Source: Oceanicaulis sp.
GTDB lineage: Bacteria; Pseudomonadota; Alphaproteobacteria; Caulobacterales; Maricaulaceae
NCBI GenBank assembly: GCA_040112665.1
Contig: CP157796.1
Location: 560,813-624,812 of the forward strand
Length of the DNA: 64,000 nucleotides
Reading direction: 5' to 3'
Part shown: positions 45,814-55,502 of the stretch, one piece after another
Layout: the number at the start of each line of letters is the position of its first letter
How positions within the stretch are numbered: the stretch's first letter is position 1
Position numbers and translations under genes: made by a program
The notes under the pieces: model-generated
What the model was told of the DNA's origin: nothing
What the model saw: the letters and a program-made list of their open reading frames with translations, nothing else
The model's database searches: none

Positions 45814-47795
45814 AGGCGCTTGCGCGCTTCTTCGGCCACCGCGTCGGCGGTGATGCCGAAATGGCGGTAGAGGTCTTCGGCCGGGGCGCTGGCGCCGAAG
45901 CCGGTCATGCCGACGAACCCGCCTTCGCGGCCGATGAGCGCGTCCCAGCCAAAGCGGCTGGCGGCCTCCACGGCGACGGCGGGGCGGTCTTTCGGCACGA
46001 CGGCCTCGATATAGGCGGGGTCCTGCTGAAGGAAGGTTTCAAGGCTCGGGCAGCTCACCACGCTGGCGGCGACGCCTTCGCCGTTCAGGATTTCGGCGGC
46101 CTGCACCGCCAGGCTCAGCTCGGTGCCGGTGCCGATCAGGGTGACCTGCGCGTTTTCCGCCTCGCGGATGACGTACGCGCCGCGCTTTGACAGCACGCTC
46201 GCGCCGTCGTCTTCGCGCAGATGCGGGACCTTCTGACGCGACAGGATGAGCGCGGTGGGACCGTCGGTGCGCTCGAGCGCGGCGATCCAGGCTTCGGCGG
46301 CCTCCACCGCGTCGGCCGGGCGGTAGACCGCGAGATTGGGAATGGCGCGCAGGGCGGCGAGATGCTCGACCGGCTGGTGGGTCGGACCGTCTTCACCCAG
46401 CCCGATGGAATCGTGGGTGAAGACATAGACGACCGGCTGGTTCATCAGCGCGGACAGGCGCACGGCCGGGCGGCAATAGTCCGAGAACACCAGGAACGTC
46501 CCCGAATAGGGCCGGATGCCGCCGTGCAGCGCCATGCCGTTCATGGCCGCGGCCATGCCGTGCTCGCGTACGCCGTAATGGATGTAGTCCCCGCCGAAAT
46601 CGTCCCGCGTCACCGCGCGATGGCCCTTGGCGCGAGTGTTGTTCGATCCGGTCAGGTCTGCCGACCCGCCCACAAGGCCGGGATAGGCTTCCCAGAAGCT
46701 CTCGATCGCAGCGCCCGAGGCGGCGCGGGTGGCGAGCGCGGGCTTGTCGGTCAGCGTCTTTCTGATGTGCGCCTTCAGCCCGTCGATCGCCTCGCGCGGG
46801 GGCTCGCCGGAGAGCTGGGCGATGAAGGCTTCGAGCCGGTCTGACGCCTGGAGCCGTTTCTCCCATTCCGCCCGCGCCTGCGCGCCGCGGGTCCCGACGG
46901 TTTTCCAGCCCTCATAGACCTCGCCGGGGATCTCGAACGGGCCGTGGCTCCAGCCCAGCGCCTTGCGCGCGCCTTCGATCTCGTCCGCGCCGAGCGGCGA
47001 GCCGTGGCTTCCGGCGGTGCCGGCCTTGGTCGGCGCGCCGAAGCCGATCTGGGTGCGGCAGGCGATGAGGGTCGGCTTGTCGCTGGCTTTCGCCTTCTCG
47101 ATGGCGGCGTCCACCGCGGCCGGGTCATGGCCGTCCACGCGCATCGCCTCCCAGCCGCAGGCGGTGAAGCGGGCGCAGTGATCGACGGTGTCGGACAGGT
47201 TCGTCGCGCCGTCGATGGAAATCTCGTTATCGTCCCACAGCACGATCAGTCGGTTCAGCTTCAGATGGCCGGCCAGCGAGATCGCCTCCTGGCTGATGCC
47301 TTCCTGAAGGTCGCCGTCCGACGCGATGACATAGGTGTGGTGATCGACCAGATCGTCGCCGAAGCGCGCGTTCATCATCCGCTCGGCCATCGCCATGCCC
47401 ACCGCGGTGGAGATCCCCTGCCCCAGCGGGCCGGTCGTGGTCTCGACGCCCGGGCAGTGGCCATATTCAGGATGGCCGGCGGTTTTAGAGCCGAGCTGAC
47501 GGAAATTCTTCAGCTCCTCCATGCTCACGCCCTCGACCCCGATCAGGTGCAGGATCGAATAGATCAGCATCGAACCGTGCCCGGCGCTGAGCACGAAGCG
47601 GTCGCGGTCCGGCCAGTCGACGTCGGCGGGATCGAACTTCATGTGGCGCGTCCACAGCACGGCGGCGGCGTCGGCCATGCCCATCGGCATGCCCGGATGG
47701 CCCGAGTTCGCCTTTTCCACCGCGTCCATGGAGAGGGCCCGGATCGCGTTGGCGAGCGGCTTGATCGCGTTGGTGTCGAGGGGAGCGTCGGTCAT
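45810..47795 (-). CDS. tkt: Transketolase
   Basis: The 661-aa TPP enzyme moves two-carbon units in the pentose phosphate pathway. The TPP-binding GDG...N block appears as [72 protein letters not shown] and [26 protein letters not shown] (TPP/substrate residues) are typical. Full length, no truncation. It is followed on the same strand by pgi 131 bp upstream; the two sugar-phosphate genes may be independent, as no overlap exists. Confidence 0.98.
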   Translation of the reverse strand: MTDAPLDTNAIKPLANAIRALSMDAVEKANSGHPGMPMGMADAAAVLWTRHMKFDPADVDWPDRDRFVLSAGHGSMLIYSILHLIGVEGVSMEELKNFRQLGSKTAGHPEYGHCPGVETTTGPLGQGISTAVGMAMAERMMNARFGDDLVDHHTYVIASDGDLQEGISQEAISLAGHLKLNRLIVLWDDNEISIDGATNLSDTVDHCARFTACGWEAMRVDGHDPAAVDAAIEKAKASDKPTLIACRTQIGFGAPTKAGTAGSHGSPLGADEIEGARKALGWSHGPFEIPGEVYEGWKTVGTRGAQARAEWEKRLQASDRLEAFIAQLSGEPPREAIDGLKAHIRKTLTDKPALATRAASGAAIESFWEAYPGLVGGSADLTGSNNTRAKGHRAVTRDDFGGDYIHYGVREHGMAAAMNGMALHGGIRPYSGTFLVFSDYCRPAVRLSALMNQPVVYVFTHDSIGLGEDGPTHQPVEHLAALRAIPNLAVYRPADAVEAAEAWIAALERTDGPTALILSRQKVPHLREDDGASVLSKRGAYVIREAENAQVTLIGTGTELSLAVQAAEILNGEGVAASVVSCPSLETFLQQDPAYIEAVVPKDRPAVAVEAASRFGWDALIGREGGFVGMTGFGASAPAEDLYRHFGITADAVAEEARKRL

Positions 47796-47926
47796 GGGGC
47801 GGCCTCGTGGGACGGGAAGGAGAAGACAGCGCTAAACGGATTCGCGGCGGTGCGGGGCGCGGCCGGTCTTTTGTCTGGGCGCAAACCGTCGCGCGATCAA
47901 GGCGGCGTGTGCGCCGGACCGCCCGG

Positions 47927-49465
47927 TCAGACCCCGATGCGCCGGGCGAGGTCCTTCGCTGCGGCGTCCAGCGGGCCCTCGTCGCCCGAGAGCAAGGCGC
48001 GGGCGAGGTCCTTGCCGAGTTCGACGCCGAACTGGTCGAACGGATTGAGCCCGTAGAGCACGGCCTCGACGAAGACCTTGTGCTCGTGGAGCGCGATCAG
48101 GGCGCCGAGGCTTTCAGGATCGAGCCGGGGCAGGAGAAACGTGGCGCTGGGCCGTCCGCCTGCGATCGCCTTGTGCGTGGCGAGCTCGCCCTCGCCCCTC
48201 CGGCCGTGAGCGAGCGCGGCGCCCTGGGCGGCGAGATTGGCGTTGAGCGCGCGGGCGCGTTCATCGGCGGTGAACGCCCGATCGGCGACGGCGATGAAGT
48301 CGACCGGGGTCTCGTCCTGCCCCTGATGCAGCCACTGAAAGACCGAGTGCTGCAGATCGGACCCGCGCCCGCCCCAGACCAGCGGCCCCGAGAAACCTTG
48401 CGGCAATGGCGACCCGTCCGCGGCGACGGACTTGCCGAGCGATTCCATTTCCAGCTGCTGCAGATAGGCTGCAAGCCGTTCGAGCCTCGACGAATAGGCC
48501 GCCACGCAGCGCGAGGGCCGGCCGCGCCCGGCCCGGTTCCAGACGTCGATCAGGCCTTTCGCGACGGCCATGTTGGCTTCATAGGGCGCGTCGATCGCGT
48601 GATCGTCCATCGCCCGCGCGCCAGCCAGCAGCCGGTCGAAAATCTCCGGGCCCAGCGCGAGTTCGAGCGCGATTCCTGCGGGCGACCAAAGCGAATAGCG
48701 CCCGCCCACCCCGTCCTCGAAAGGGAAGATCCTGTCCTCGCCGATCCCGAACGCGGCGGCCTTGTCAGGCGCGGCGGTGGCCGCGCAGAAGCGCGCTTTC
48801 GCGGCGTCCTCGCCCAGCGCCGAGACCAGCCAGGCGCGCGCCGCGCGCGCGTTCATCAGCGTTTCCTGGGTGGTGAAGGATTTCGAGACGATCACGAACA
48901 GGGTGGTCTCGGGATCGGCGTCCTCGACCGCGTCGTCGAGATCGGCGGGGTCGAGATTGGACACGAAGCGCGCCTGCACGCCGTCGCGCCGGAAGGCCTT
49001 GAGCGCGTCATAAACGAAGCGCGGGCCCAGATCGGACCCGCCGATGCCGATATTGACCACGCGCCGGCAGGGCTTGCCGCCCAGAACGTCCGGCCGCGTC
49101 AGGCTTTCTGCGAACGCGCGGGTGCGCGCGCGGGCCTGTTCGAGCCGGGCGGCGAGCGCGGTGTCGGAAAGCCGGGACGGGTTGCGGCAGGCCGGGTGCA
49201 GCGCCGGCCGGTTCTCGGTCGGATTGACCGCAGCGCCGGAAAACAGCCGTTCGAACGCGTCTTTGAGAGCGGCCTGCCCGGCCAGCGCGGTCAGCGCGCG
49301 CCAGGCTTCGAGGTCGAGCCGCTGGCGGCGCGCGTCGAATTCGAGCCCAGCCGCGCTGAACTGAAGCGCCGCATCCCGGCCCGGCTCTGCGAACAGATCG
49401 GCCAGAGCGCGCCCGGCGAGCCGGTCTGCGTGCGGTTTCAGCGTCTCAGGTCCGGGCATCGTCAT
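47927..49465 (-). CDS. pgi: Glucose-6-phosphate isomerase
   Basis: The 512-aa enzyme interconverts glucose-6-P and fructose-6-P. VVNIGIGGSDLGPRFVYDAL, ETTLFVIVSKSFTTQETLMNARAARAWL, VGGRYSLWSPAGIALELALG and GLNPFDQFGVELGKDLAR are PGI signatures. Its start overlaps the end of the preceding ArsR-methyltransferase gene by 20 bp, so translation is likely coupled. The N-terminal 100 residues are Ala/Arg-rich and divergent. Confidence 0.97.
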   Translation of the reverse strand: MTMPGPETLKPHADRLAGRALADLFAEPGRDAALQFSAAGLEFDARRQRLDLEAWRALTALAGQAALKDAFERLFSGAAVNPTENRPALHPACRNPSRLSDTALAARLEQARARTRAFAESLTRPDVLGGKPCRRVVNIGIGGSDLGPRFVYDALKAFRRDGVQARFVSNLDPADLDDAVEDADPETTLFVIVSKSFTTQETLMNARAARAWLVSALGEDAAKARFCAATAAPDKAAAFGIGEDRIFPFEDGVGGRYSLWSPAGIALELALGPEIFDRLLAGARAMDDHAIDAPYEANMAVAKGLIDVWNRAGRGRPSRCVAAYSSRLERLAAYLQQLEMESLGKSVAADGSPLPQGFSGPLVWGGRGSDLQHSVFQWLHQGQDETPVDFIAVADRAFTADERARALNANLAAQGAALAHGRRGEGELATHKAIAGGRPSATFLLPRLDPESLGALIALHEHKVFVEAVLYGLNPFDQFGVELGKDLARALLSGDEGPLDAAAKDLARRIGV

Positions 49466-50411
49466 CCGCCGCCTGCTTCTCCGCCGCCCAGATCAGCACG
49501 GTCAGCCCGCCGTCTATGCCTTCAGGCTCGAGGCTTTCGAGCCCGGCGAGTTCGAGGCCGGCGGACTGCATCCAGCTGGTCACCTGGGCGGGCGGGAAAC
49601 CGAGCCATTGATGGTGGTGTTCCACGCGCAGCGCCTCATGGCGATGCTCGGCGAAGTCGACGACGAGCAGCAGGCCGCCGGGCGCCAGCACGCGCGCGCA
49701 TTCGGCTACCGCCGCTTCGGGATCGTCGAGATAGTGCAGCACCTGATGCAGGGTCACGAGATCGGCCGAGCCGTCCTCGAGCGGCAGGGCGGACGCGTCG
49801 GCCTGGCGCACGAAGCGCGAGCTGAGCCCGGCTTCTGAGAGCTTGGCGCGCGCCACGTGCAGCATCTCGCGGCTGAGATCGACGCCCATGCCGTCCGCGG
49901 CGCGGTCGGAGAACAGCTCCAGCATCCGGCCCGTGCCGGTGCCGACGTCGACATGGTTCTGGAAACTGCGATCGCCGGCGAGCGCGACGAGGGTCTTCTC
50001 CACCGCCTCTTCGGAGAAGTGCAGCGAGCGGATATGGGCCCATTGCTGGGCGGCGGCCTCGAAGAAGCGCTCTGCGGTCTGGCTCCTCAAACGCTTGAGT
50101 TCGGCCAGGCGCTGGCGGTCGCGCTGGACCTGGGGCTCGTCGGGATCGGCGAACTCGTCGATCACCGCGGCCAGGCGCGAGACCGCGCCAGTGCGCACCA
50201 GCCGGTAGAACACCCAGCCGCCTTCGGGGAAGCGCTCGCACAGCTCGGCGTCGGCGAGCAGTTTCAGGTGGCGCGAGACGCGCGGCTGGCTCTGGCCGAG
50301 CACCTGCATGATCTCGCTGACCGTCATTTCGCCGTGGGCGAGCAGCAGCACGATGCGCAGACGGGTCGGCTCGGCGAGCGCTTTGAGTTTGACGAGCAGA
50401 TCTTGCTGCAT
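49446..50411 (-). CDS. ArsR-family regulator fused to a SAM methyltransferase
   Basis: The 321-aa product has an N-terminal winged helix (about residues 1-75: ALAEPTRLRIVLLLAHGEMTVSEIMQVLGQSQPRVSRHLKLLADAELCE) and a C-terminal class I methyltransferase domain (HVDVGTGTGRMLELFSD, VDLSREML, ADLVTLHQVLHYLDDPEAAVAECARVLAPGGLLLVVDF). Such fusions are common in Alphaproteobacteria and often neighbour methionine/folate genes; here the next gene is pgi, with a 20-bp overlap. The ArsR part lacks an obvious metal-binding Cys cluster, so a SAM- or methyl-related signal is more likely than metal (inference). Confidence 0.9.
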   Translation of the reverse strand: MQQDLLVKLKALAEPTRLRIVLLLAHGEMTVSEIMQVLGQSQPRVSRHLKLLADAELCERFPEGGWVFYRLVRTGAVSRLAAVIDEFADPDEPQVQRDRQRLAELKRLRSQTAERFFEAAAQQWAHIRSLHFSEEAVEKTLVALAGDRSFQNHVDVGTGTGRMLELFSDRAADGMGVDLSREMLHVARAKLSEAGLSSRFVRQADASALPLEDGSADLVTLHQVLHYLDDPEAAVAECARVLAPGGLLLVVDFAEHRHEALRVEHHHQWLGFPPAQVTSWMQSAGLELAGLESLEPEGIDGGLTVLIWAAEKQAADDDART

Positions 50412-50489
50412 CGGGACCCCGGGCCGACAATCACGGAACGGATCAAGGGTTAGCCGCGCCCGCGCGGAAAGTCACTCTCCCCGCAGCGC

Positions 50490-51746
50490 TCAGCGAAGCC
50501 CCAGCTCGGCCAGAACGCCCGGGATCGCCTTCTTCAACTTGAAAAATCCCTTGGTGGCGTGCGGATAAAACGCCCGGTCCCAGTCGCGCCTGAGTTCGGC
50601 GAAGGCGAGTCCGGCCGACTTCATGTCCGGCCGGCCGCCGTCGATCAGATCGCCGAGCGGGCCTTCATGGGGGCGCTGAGTGACGATCTGCGCCGCGCCG
50701 CACACGCGGGCGGCCTCGACGACATCGGCGAGCGTTTCACAAGGCGCCGCATCGACAGAGAACGCTGCGCGCGTCCCCTCGGCTGCGTCGGCGAGGGCGC
50801 CGCGGGTGAACGTCCGGGCCGCGTCGCCGGCGGACAAGGGCGAGCGGCGGTCGAGCGCGGACAGCGTCGCCGCGCCGCGAATGTCGAGCCCGTCCACGCC
50901 CCAGCTCTCGGGATGACAATCCTCGTCATGGATCAGGAGCAGCGCGGGCGCGCCCGGGTCGGGCCGCACGCCCGGCGGGGGCGCAGCGGGCGCGGGATGA
51001 TCCACGCCGTCCTCGGGCTCAGGCGCGTCGGGGGCGAGGTCTGCAGCGTCGGGCGCGAAACGGCCTGCTGTGTATTTCTCGATATTGGAAGCGCGGGCGA
51101 GATAGGTCTTGCCGGCGGTCTGACGCCCGCCGACCCAGCGCCAGCTCAGCGTATTGGACGCCGGATCGCCGTCGATCAGGTTGCGGAAGAAAAAGTCCGC
51201 GCCCAGAACCCAGGGCAGATCGAGCGTGAAGATCCAGATCGAGGCGAACCACATCCGGGCGTGATTGTGCAGCCAGCCGTGGGTGGCGAGCTCCTCCGCC
51301 CAGGCGTCGAAACACGCGATCCCGGTGCGCCCCTCCACCGCCCGGTCATAGCGCTCGCGCAGGGCCCCGTCCTTCCCCAGCGCGGCGATCGCGAGATCAA
51401 GCTCCGCGGCGTAGTCGCGCCAGACCGAGGGACGGTGCGCCAGCCAGCCCTTCCAGTAAGTGCGCCAGCAGACCTCCTGCAGGAATTTTTCTGCGGTCGA
51501 AATCCCGTGCGCGGTCAGCGCGGCCTGAGCCAGCTCGGATTCGAGCACCAGGCGGTGGCGGACATGCGCGCTGAGCGCCGAGACGTTCGAGCGGTCGTCC
51601 GGCCCGAAATCGAAATTGCGCCGCCCGGCGTACCGCCCGCCCATGGCCGGGGTGAACGCCTCGATCCGGGCGAGGCCGACGCTGCGGCTCGGCGTGAACA
51701 GGCCTGACGGCGCGGTGTCGGCCCTGAAGAGATCGGTCTGGGTCAT
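50490..51746 (-). CDS. FAD-binding photolyase/cryptochrome-like protein with inverted domain order
   Basis: The 418-aa product has the photolyase FAD-binding domain at the N-terminus (about residues 20-235): FLQEVCWRTYWKGWL, TGIACFDAWAEELATHGWLHNHARMWFASIWIFTLDLPWVLGADFFFRNLIDGDPASNTLSWRWVGG and ASNIEKYTAGRF. After a Pro/Ala/Asp-rich linker comes a Rossmann-like C-terminal part (ALLLIHDEDCHPESW, TLADVVEAARVCGAAQIVTQRPHEG, AFAELRRDWDRAFYPHATKGFFKLKKAIPGVL), where the antenna-type domain would normally be N-terminal. It may thus be a circularly permuted or rearranged relative of photolyases. Repair or light-sensing function is not proven. Confidence 0.85.
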   Translation of the reverse strand: MTQTDLFRADTAPSGLFTPSRSVGLARIEAFTPAMGGRYAGRRNFDFGPDDRSNVSALSAHVRHRLVLESELAQAALTAHGISTAEKFLQEVCWRTYWKGWLAHRPSVWRDYAAELDLAIAALGKDGALRERYDRAVEGRTGIACFDAWAEELATHGWLHNHARMWFASIWIFTLDLPWVLGADFFFRNLIDGDPASNTLSWRWVGGRQTAGKTYLARASNIEKYTAGRFAPDAADLAPDAPEPEDGVDHPAPAAPPPGVRPDPGAPALLLIHDEDCHPESWGVDGLDIRGAATLSALDRRSPLSAGDAARTFTRGALADAAEGTRAAFSVDAAPCETLADVVEAARVCGAAQIVTQRPHEGPLGDLIDGGRPDMKSAGLAFAELRRDWDRAFYPHATKGFFKLKKAIPGVLAELGLR

Positions 51747-51792
51747 GGCCGGAGAACTAGGCGCGGACGCGCCGATCTCCAGCCGCCCAGGC

Positions 51793-53982
51793 CTAGTCTT
51801 CGCCGACCCCGCCCAGGGTGAAGAGCACGATCTCGAACTTCAGCGACTCCGAGGGGCCGAGATTGCCGATCTGGATGTTTTCACGCTGATAGAAGATGCG
51901 GAAATCGGTGCACTCGTCGCGATACCGGAGGCCGGCTTCCTGGCGGCGGCCCTCGCCGGCGTCGAGATCGAAACTGCCGCGATAGAAGGTCGACCAGGTC
52001 TCGGTCAGGGCGTAGGCGTAACTGACGTCGAGCGATTCCCGGGCCAGCGCCGCGGCTTCGTCGGCGAGTTCGGTATAGCGCAGGCTGCCGACCGCGCGTC
52101 CGTACTCGGCGGTGATCTCGGCGTCGATCCGGTTGATCTCGCCGGTCTCGGAATCGATGCGCGCGCTCGCCCCGGTTTCAAACCAGCCGAGATCCACCTC
52201 GACGTCGGCGAGCCAGTCTGAATCGTCCTCGAACAGGCCCGAGGCCGGACCGAACCGTTCTTTCCCGCCGCTCAGCCGGTAGCTGCGGCCCACGAACGCC
52301 TCGAGCCCGTAGACGTCTTCGCGGTCGCGCACGGCGAATTCGAGCCCTGCATCGATGCGGAACCCGTCCTCGAAGATGTCGTAGCCGGGCGCGCGGATCG
52401 GATCGAACAGGAAGGAGCGGCCGAAATCGACCGTTTCGAGATCCTGCAGCAAGGGCCGCTCGTCCGGATCGCCGCCGTTGGCGATGATGGCGGCGGTGCG
52501 CGGCGCGATGATCAGATCATAGCGGCTGCCGGGGCGCACGAAGGGATAGGACACGTCGATCCCCGCCGCGCCGCGCGCACGCACGAAATTGCGCTCGTCG
52601 ATCGTGGTGTTGAACGCGTCCCTTTCGACCGTCCGGTAAGCGTCCAGACGGGTGTCGGCGAAGCCTTCCACCCTCAGCCCGCCGGGGATGATCACCGGCC
52701 GCGACCAGGACAGCCCCAGGCTCGCCCGGGTGTAATCGTCGCCGAACTCGCGGCGCAGATTGGTCAGGTTGAAGTCGAAGTCGAAATCGCCGAGCCCCAT
52801 CGGCAGCTCGCCGTCGTAATGGCCCCGGACCAGCGGCGTGACATAGGCGAGCTGGTCGTCGTCGAACCCGTCCTGCAGCTTGTCGAAGGCGATGACGGCG
52901 GTGTCGAAGTAATAATCCTCGCCCTTGCCGGCCAGGAAGAGCTGGTTGATCAGCGTGCGCTGCTGGCTGAAGGCGTAGAGCGCGTCGCTCTCTTCGGGGG
53001 ATTCGTTATAGTCGTACCGGCGCAGATAGGTGTCCTCGCTCGCCGCCTGAACGCCGAAGCCCCAGCGCCAGTCCGGCGAGAGCGCGAACAGGCCGTCGGC
53101 GAAGATATGACCGCGCAGCTGTTCGGGCCCGAAATCGCCGTCCGCGTCGAATTCCTGGCCGTAGGTGAAGCTCGCCTCGGCGTTGATCTCACCGGAATAG
53201 AAGCGCTTGCGCCATTCCAGTTCGAGCAGCGGATTGACCTCGGTCATCACGCGCGGCGCGATCACCAGGTCCTGATAGGGACTGATCACCCACAGATAGG
53301 GCTGCTGATAGCTGAGCCCCAGCCGGTTGGAGATGTCGACCGACGGCAGCAGGAAACCAGACTTGCGCTCGGCGGACGGGTCGGCGTGGGCGAAGCGCGG
53401 CGCGTAGGCGACGGGCACGCCGGCGATCTCCAGCCGCACGTCGCGATAGTAGATCATGCTGTCGTCGACGTCGCGGACCACGTGGTCGGCGCGCAGCCGC
53501 CAGGTCGGTTCCTTGCTCGCGTCTTCGCACAGATTGCAGGCCGTGTAGTAGGCGTCGGTCAGCTCCACCGAGCCGTCCGGTCGGCGCAGAGCCGCGGCGG
53601 CGGCGGCGCGGCCGTTGTTTTCAAGAAGCGTGGCGAAGCCGTAGGCGACGCCCTCGCGCATCTCGTCGTCGAGCTCGACCTCGTCGGCGGTCTGGGCCGG
53701 CGCGCCGCCTTCGAAGATGCGAACCCCGCCGCGCGCGGTGATGCGCCCGTTGGCGATGTCGTAGACGATCTCGTCGGCGTAGATGACCCGGTCGCCGGAG
53801 GCCAGCCGCACGTCGCCGCGCGCGGTGTAGGTGCCTGCGGAGCGATCCTCGATCAGCTCGTCGGCGTCCATGAAGACCCGCTCGGCGGCGGTCTGCACGG
53901 CCTGGGCGAGCGCGGCCGGGCTCGCCGCCAGCGCCGTGATCAGCGCTGCAGCACAGACGCCCTGCGCAAAGCTTCGTCTCAC
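51793..53982 (-). CDS. lptD: LPS-assembly protein LptD
   Basis: The 729-aa outer-membrane protein has a signal peptide (FAQGVCAAALITALAASPAALAQA), an OstA-like N-terminal periplasmic domain (MDADELIEDRSAGTYTARGDVRLASGDRVIYADEIVYD) and a C-terminal beta barrel that with LptE inserts LPS in the outer leaflet. YYTACNLCED carries two Cys of the LptD type, and SAERKSGFLLPSVDISNRLGLSYQQPYLWVISPYQDLVIAP is the start of the barrel. A perfect CtrA-type box (TTAA-N7-TTAAC) lies 33 bp upstream of its start. It is transcribed toward the photolyase-like gene. Confidence 0.95.
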   Translation of the reverse strand: MRRSFAQGVCAAALITALAASPAALAQAVQTAAERVFMDADELIEDRSAGTYTARGDVRLASGDRVIYADEIVYDIANGRITARGGVRIFEGGAPAQTADEVELDDEMREGVAYGFATLLENNGRAAAAAALRRPDGSVELTDAYYTACNLCEDASKEPTWRLRADHVVRDVDDSMIYYRDVRLEIAGVPVAYAPRFAHADPSAERKSGFLLPSVDISNRLGLSYQQPYLWVISPYQDLVIAPRVMTEVNPLLELEWRKRFYSGEINAEASFTYGQEFDADGDFGPEQLRGHIFADGLFALSPDWRWGFGVQAASEDTYLRRYDYNESPEESDALYAFSQQRTLINQLFLAGKGEDYYFDTAVIAFDKLQDGFDDDQLAYVTPLVRGHYDGELPMGLGDFDFDFNLTNLRREFGDDYTRASLGLSWSRPVIIPGGLRVEGFADTRLDAYRTVERDAFNTTIDERNFVRARGAAGIDVSYPFVRPGSRYDLIIAPRTAAIIANGGDPDERPLLQDLETVDFGRSFLFDPIRAPGYDIFEDGFRIDAGLEFAVRDREDVYGLEAFVGRSYRLSGGKERFGPASGLFEDDSDWLADVEVDLGWFETGASARIDSETGEINRIDAEITAEYGRAVGSLRYTELADEAAALARESLDVSYAYALTETWSTFYRGSFDLDAGEGRRQEAGLRYRDECTDFRIFYQRENIQIGNLGPSESLKFEIVLFTLGGVGED

Positions 53983-54014
53983 GCCGGTCCCCTCCCGTTA
54001 GGTTCGCACGCCCC

Positions 54015-54029
54015 TTAAGCCGGGTTTAA
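54015..54029. promoter_or_regulatory. CtrA-type box upstream of lptD
   Basis: TTAA-GCCGGGT-TTAA followed by C is an exact match to the full TTAA-N7-TTAAC consensus. It lies 33 bp upstream of the lptD start and overlaps the stop codon of the aldo/keto reductase gene, so its position fits a promoter for lptD. Confidence 0.7.
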
Positions 54030-54866
54030 CGGATCGGCGCCCGCGCGTCCATCGGCCCGCCGCGCCGCGGCGGCGGCGATTTCAATCGCTTCGACGAGAT
54101 GGCCGGGGCGCGTCGTGGTGACCAGCGCGAGGTCGATCTCCGGCCGGGCGAGCGCGGCGCGCAATCCGTCGGCATGGCTCACCCGGCCCCGCCCGGACAC
54201 ACCGGAGAGCCGGGCGCGCAACACCTTGGCGAGCTTGTAGAGATCGGCCGCCGAGCGCGGCGCCGAAACGCCTGAAGGCGCGTCGCCGGCGGTTTCGATG
54301 GCGTGGACCTCGAGGCCGAGCGCTTTCGCTCGTGCGAGCCGAGCGCTTTCGACCTCGTCCAGAAACGGATGCACCGGCGCCATCAGCGCCTCGAACCGGC
54401 CGGTGTCGAGCGCGGCGTCGAGCTCGGCCCCCCGCCCCGCCGCGCCGAGCCTTGCGAACGCCCCGGCGCGCCTGAGCGCGTCGAGCCGGTCCAGCAGCGT
54501 CCCTGTCAGCTCAGCCCCGTCCGCGCCGTGCAGCCACAGCAGATCCACGCCCTCCACGCCGAGCCTTTCAAGGCTGGCGGTCACGCTCGCCTCAATCCCG
54601 CCCGGCGAGAAATCCCGGATCCGGCGCGCGAGACCGGCGCTCGACAGCCCCGCCTTGGTCGAGATCCGCACTTTCTCCCGGCCGATCGCTGAGATCGCCG
54701 CCCCGAGCCGGCGCTCGGCCTCGCCCGCGCCATAGGCGGGCGCAGTGTCGAACAGGCGCACACCTAAATCGAACGAACGTTCGATCATGGCGATCGTCGA
54801 GCTGCGCGAGACGAGCGGCGTGCCGTGCGTGCCGGAAACACCGAAGCCGAGAGGAAGCGCGGTCAT
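54015..54866 (-). CDS. Aldo/keto reductase
   Basis: The 283-aa TIM-barrel NADPH oxidoreductase carries RLFDTAPAYGAGEAERRLG (catalytic Asp, Tyr), VRISTKAGLS (Lys) and LLWLHGADG (His). Substrate unknown. The gene sits 10 bp downstream of cmk in the same orientation, so co-transcription is likely. Its stop codon overlaps the lptD CtrA box. Confidence 0.9.
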   Translation of the reverse strand: MTALPLGFGVSGTHGTPLVSRSSTIAMIERSFDLGVRLFDTAPAYGAGEAERRLGAAISAIGREKVRISTKAGLSSAGLARRIRDFSPGGIEASVTASLERLGVEGVDLLWLHGADGAELTGTLLDRLDALRRAGAFARLGAAGRGAELDAALDTGRFEALMAPVHPFLDEVESARLARAKALGLEVHAIETAGDAPSGVSAPRSAADLYKLAKVLRARLSGVSGRGRVSHADGLRAALARPEIDLALVTTTRPGHLVEAIEIAAAAARRADGRAGADPLNPA

Positions 54867-54876
54867 GACCGCAAGG

Positions 54877-55497
54877 CTAGCGCTTCGCCTCGACCGCGGC
54901 GACCGCGGCTGCGATCGCGTCTTCGATGGTCATGTCGGTGGTGTCGATTTCCACCGCGTCTGCGGCCTTGGTGAGCGGCGCGTCGGCGCGGCTTGAATCG
55001 CGCGCGTCGCGCTGGCGCAGCTGGCCGAGCACCTGTTCGAAGCTGATCTGCTCGCCGCGATTGACCAGCTCTGCACGGCGGCGCCAGGCGCGCGCCTCCT
55101 CGCTGGCGGTGACGTAGAGCTTCACCTCGGCCTCGGGCGCGATGACCGTGCCGATGTCCCGGCCGTCGAGCACCGCCCCGCCGGGCTGGCGGGCGAAGTC
55201 GCGCTGCACGTCCAGAAGCGCGGCGCGCACGCCGGGATGGGCGCTGACGACGCTCGCGGCCACGCCCGCGCCGGCGGTGCGGATCTTCGCTTCGTCGATC
55301 TTCGTCGGATCCAGCGCGCGGGCCGCCCGCTCTGCGGCTTCGGCGTCTTCGGGTGCGATCCCGGCGTCGATCAGCGTCACCGCGACGGCCCGGTAGAGCG
55401 TGCCGGTGTCCAGATGCGGCAGGCCGAAGCGCGCGGCGAGCGCGCGGGCGATCGTGCCTTTGCCTGAGGCGAGCGGACCGTCGACGGCGATGATCAC
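54877..55497 (-). CDS. cmk: Cytidylate kinase
   Basis: The 206-aa P-loop kinase phosphorylates CMP and dCMP. The Walker A loop AVDGPLASGKGTIARALA, HLDTGTLYRAVAVTL, VLDGRDIGTVIAPEAEVKLYVTASEEARAWRR and REDS-like substrate residues are typical, and length is normal. It starts 5 bp after the yebC-family gene ends, forming a yebC-cmk-AKR unit. The usual downstream rpsA is not seen. Confidence 0.96.
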   Translation of the reverse strand: MIIAVDGPLASGKGTIARALAARFGLPHLDTGTLYRAVAVTLIDAGIAPEDAEAAERAARALDPTKIDEAKIRTAGAGVAASVVSAHPGVRAALLDVQRDFARQPGGAVLDGRDIGTVIAPEAEVKLYVTASEEARAWRRRAELVNRGEQISFEQVLGQLRQRDARDSSRADAPLTKAADAVEIDTTDMTIEDAIAAAVAAVEAKR

Positions 55498-55502
55498 CGT
55501 CC

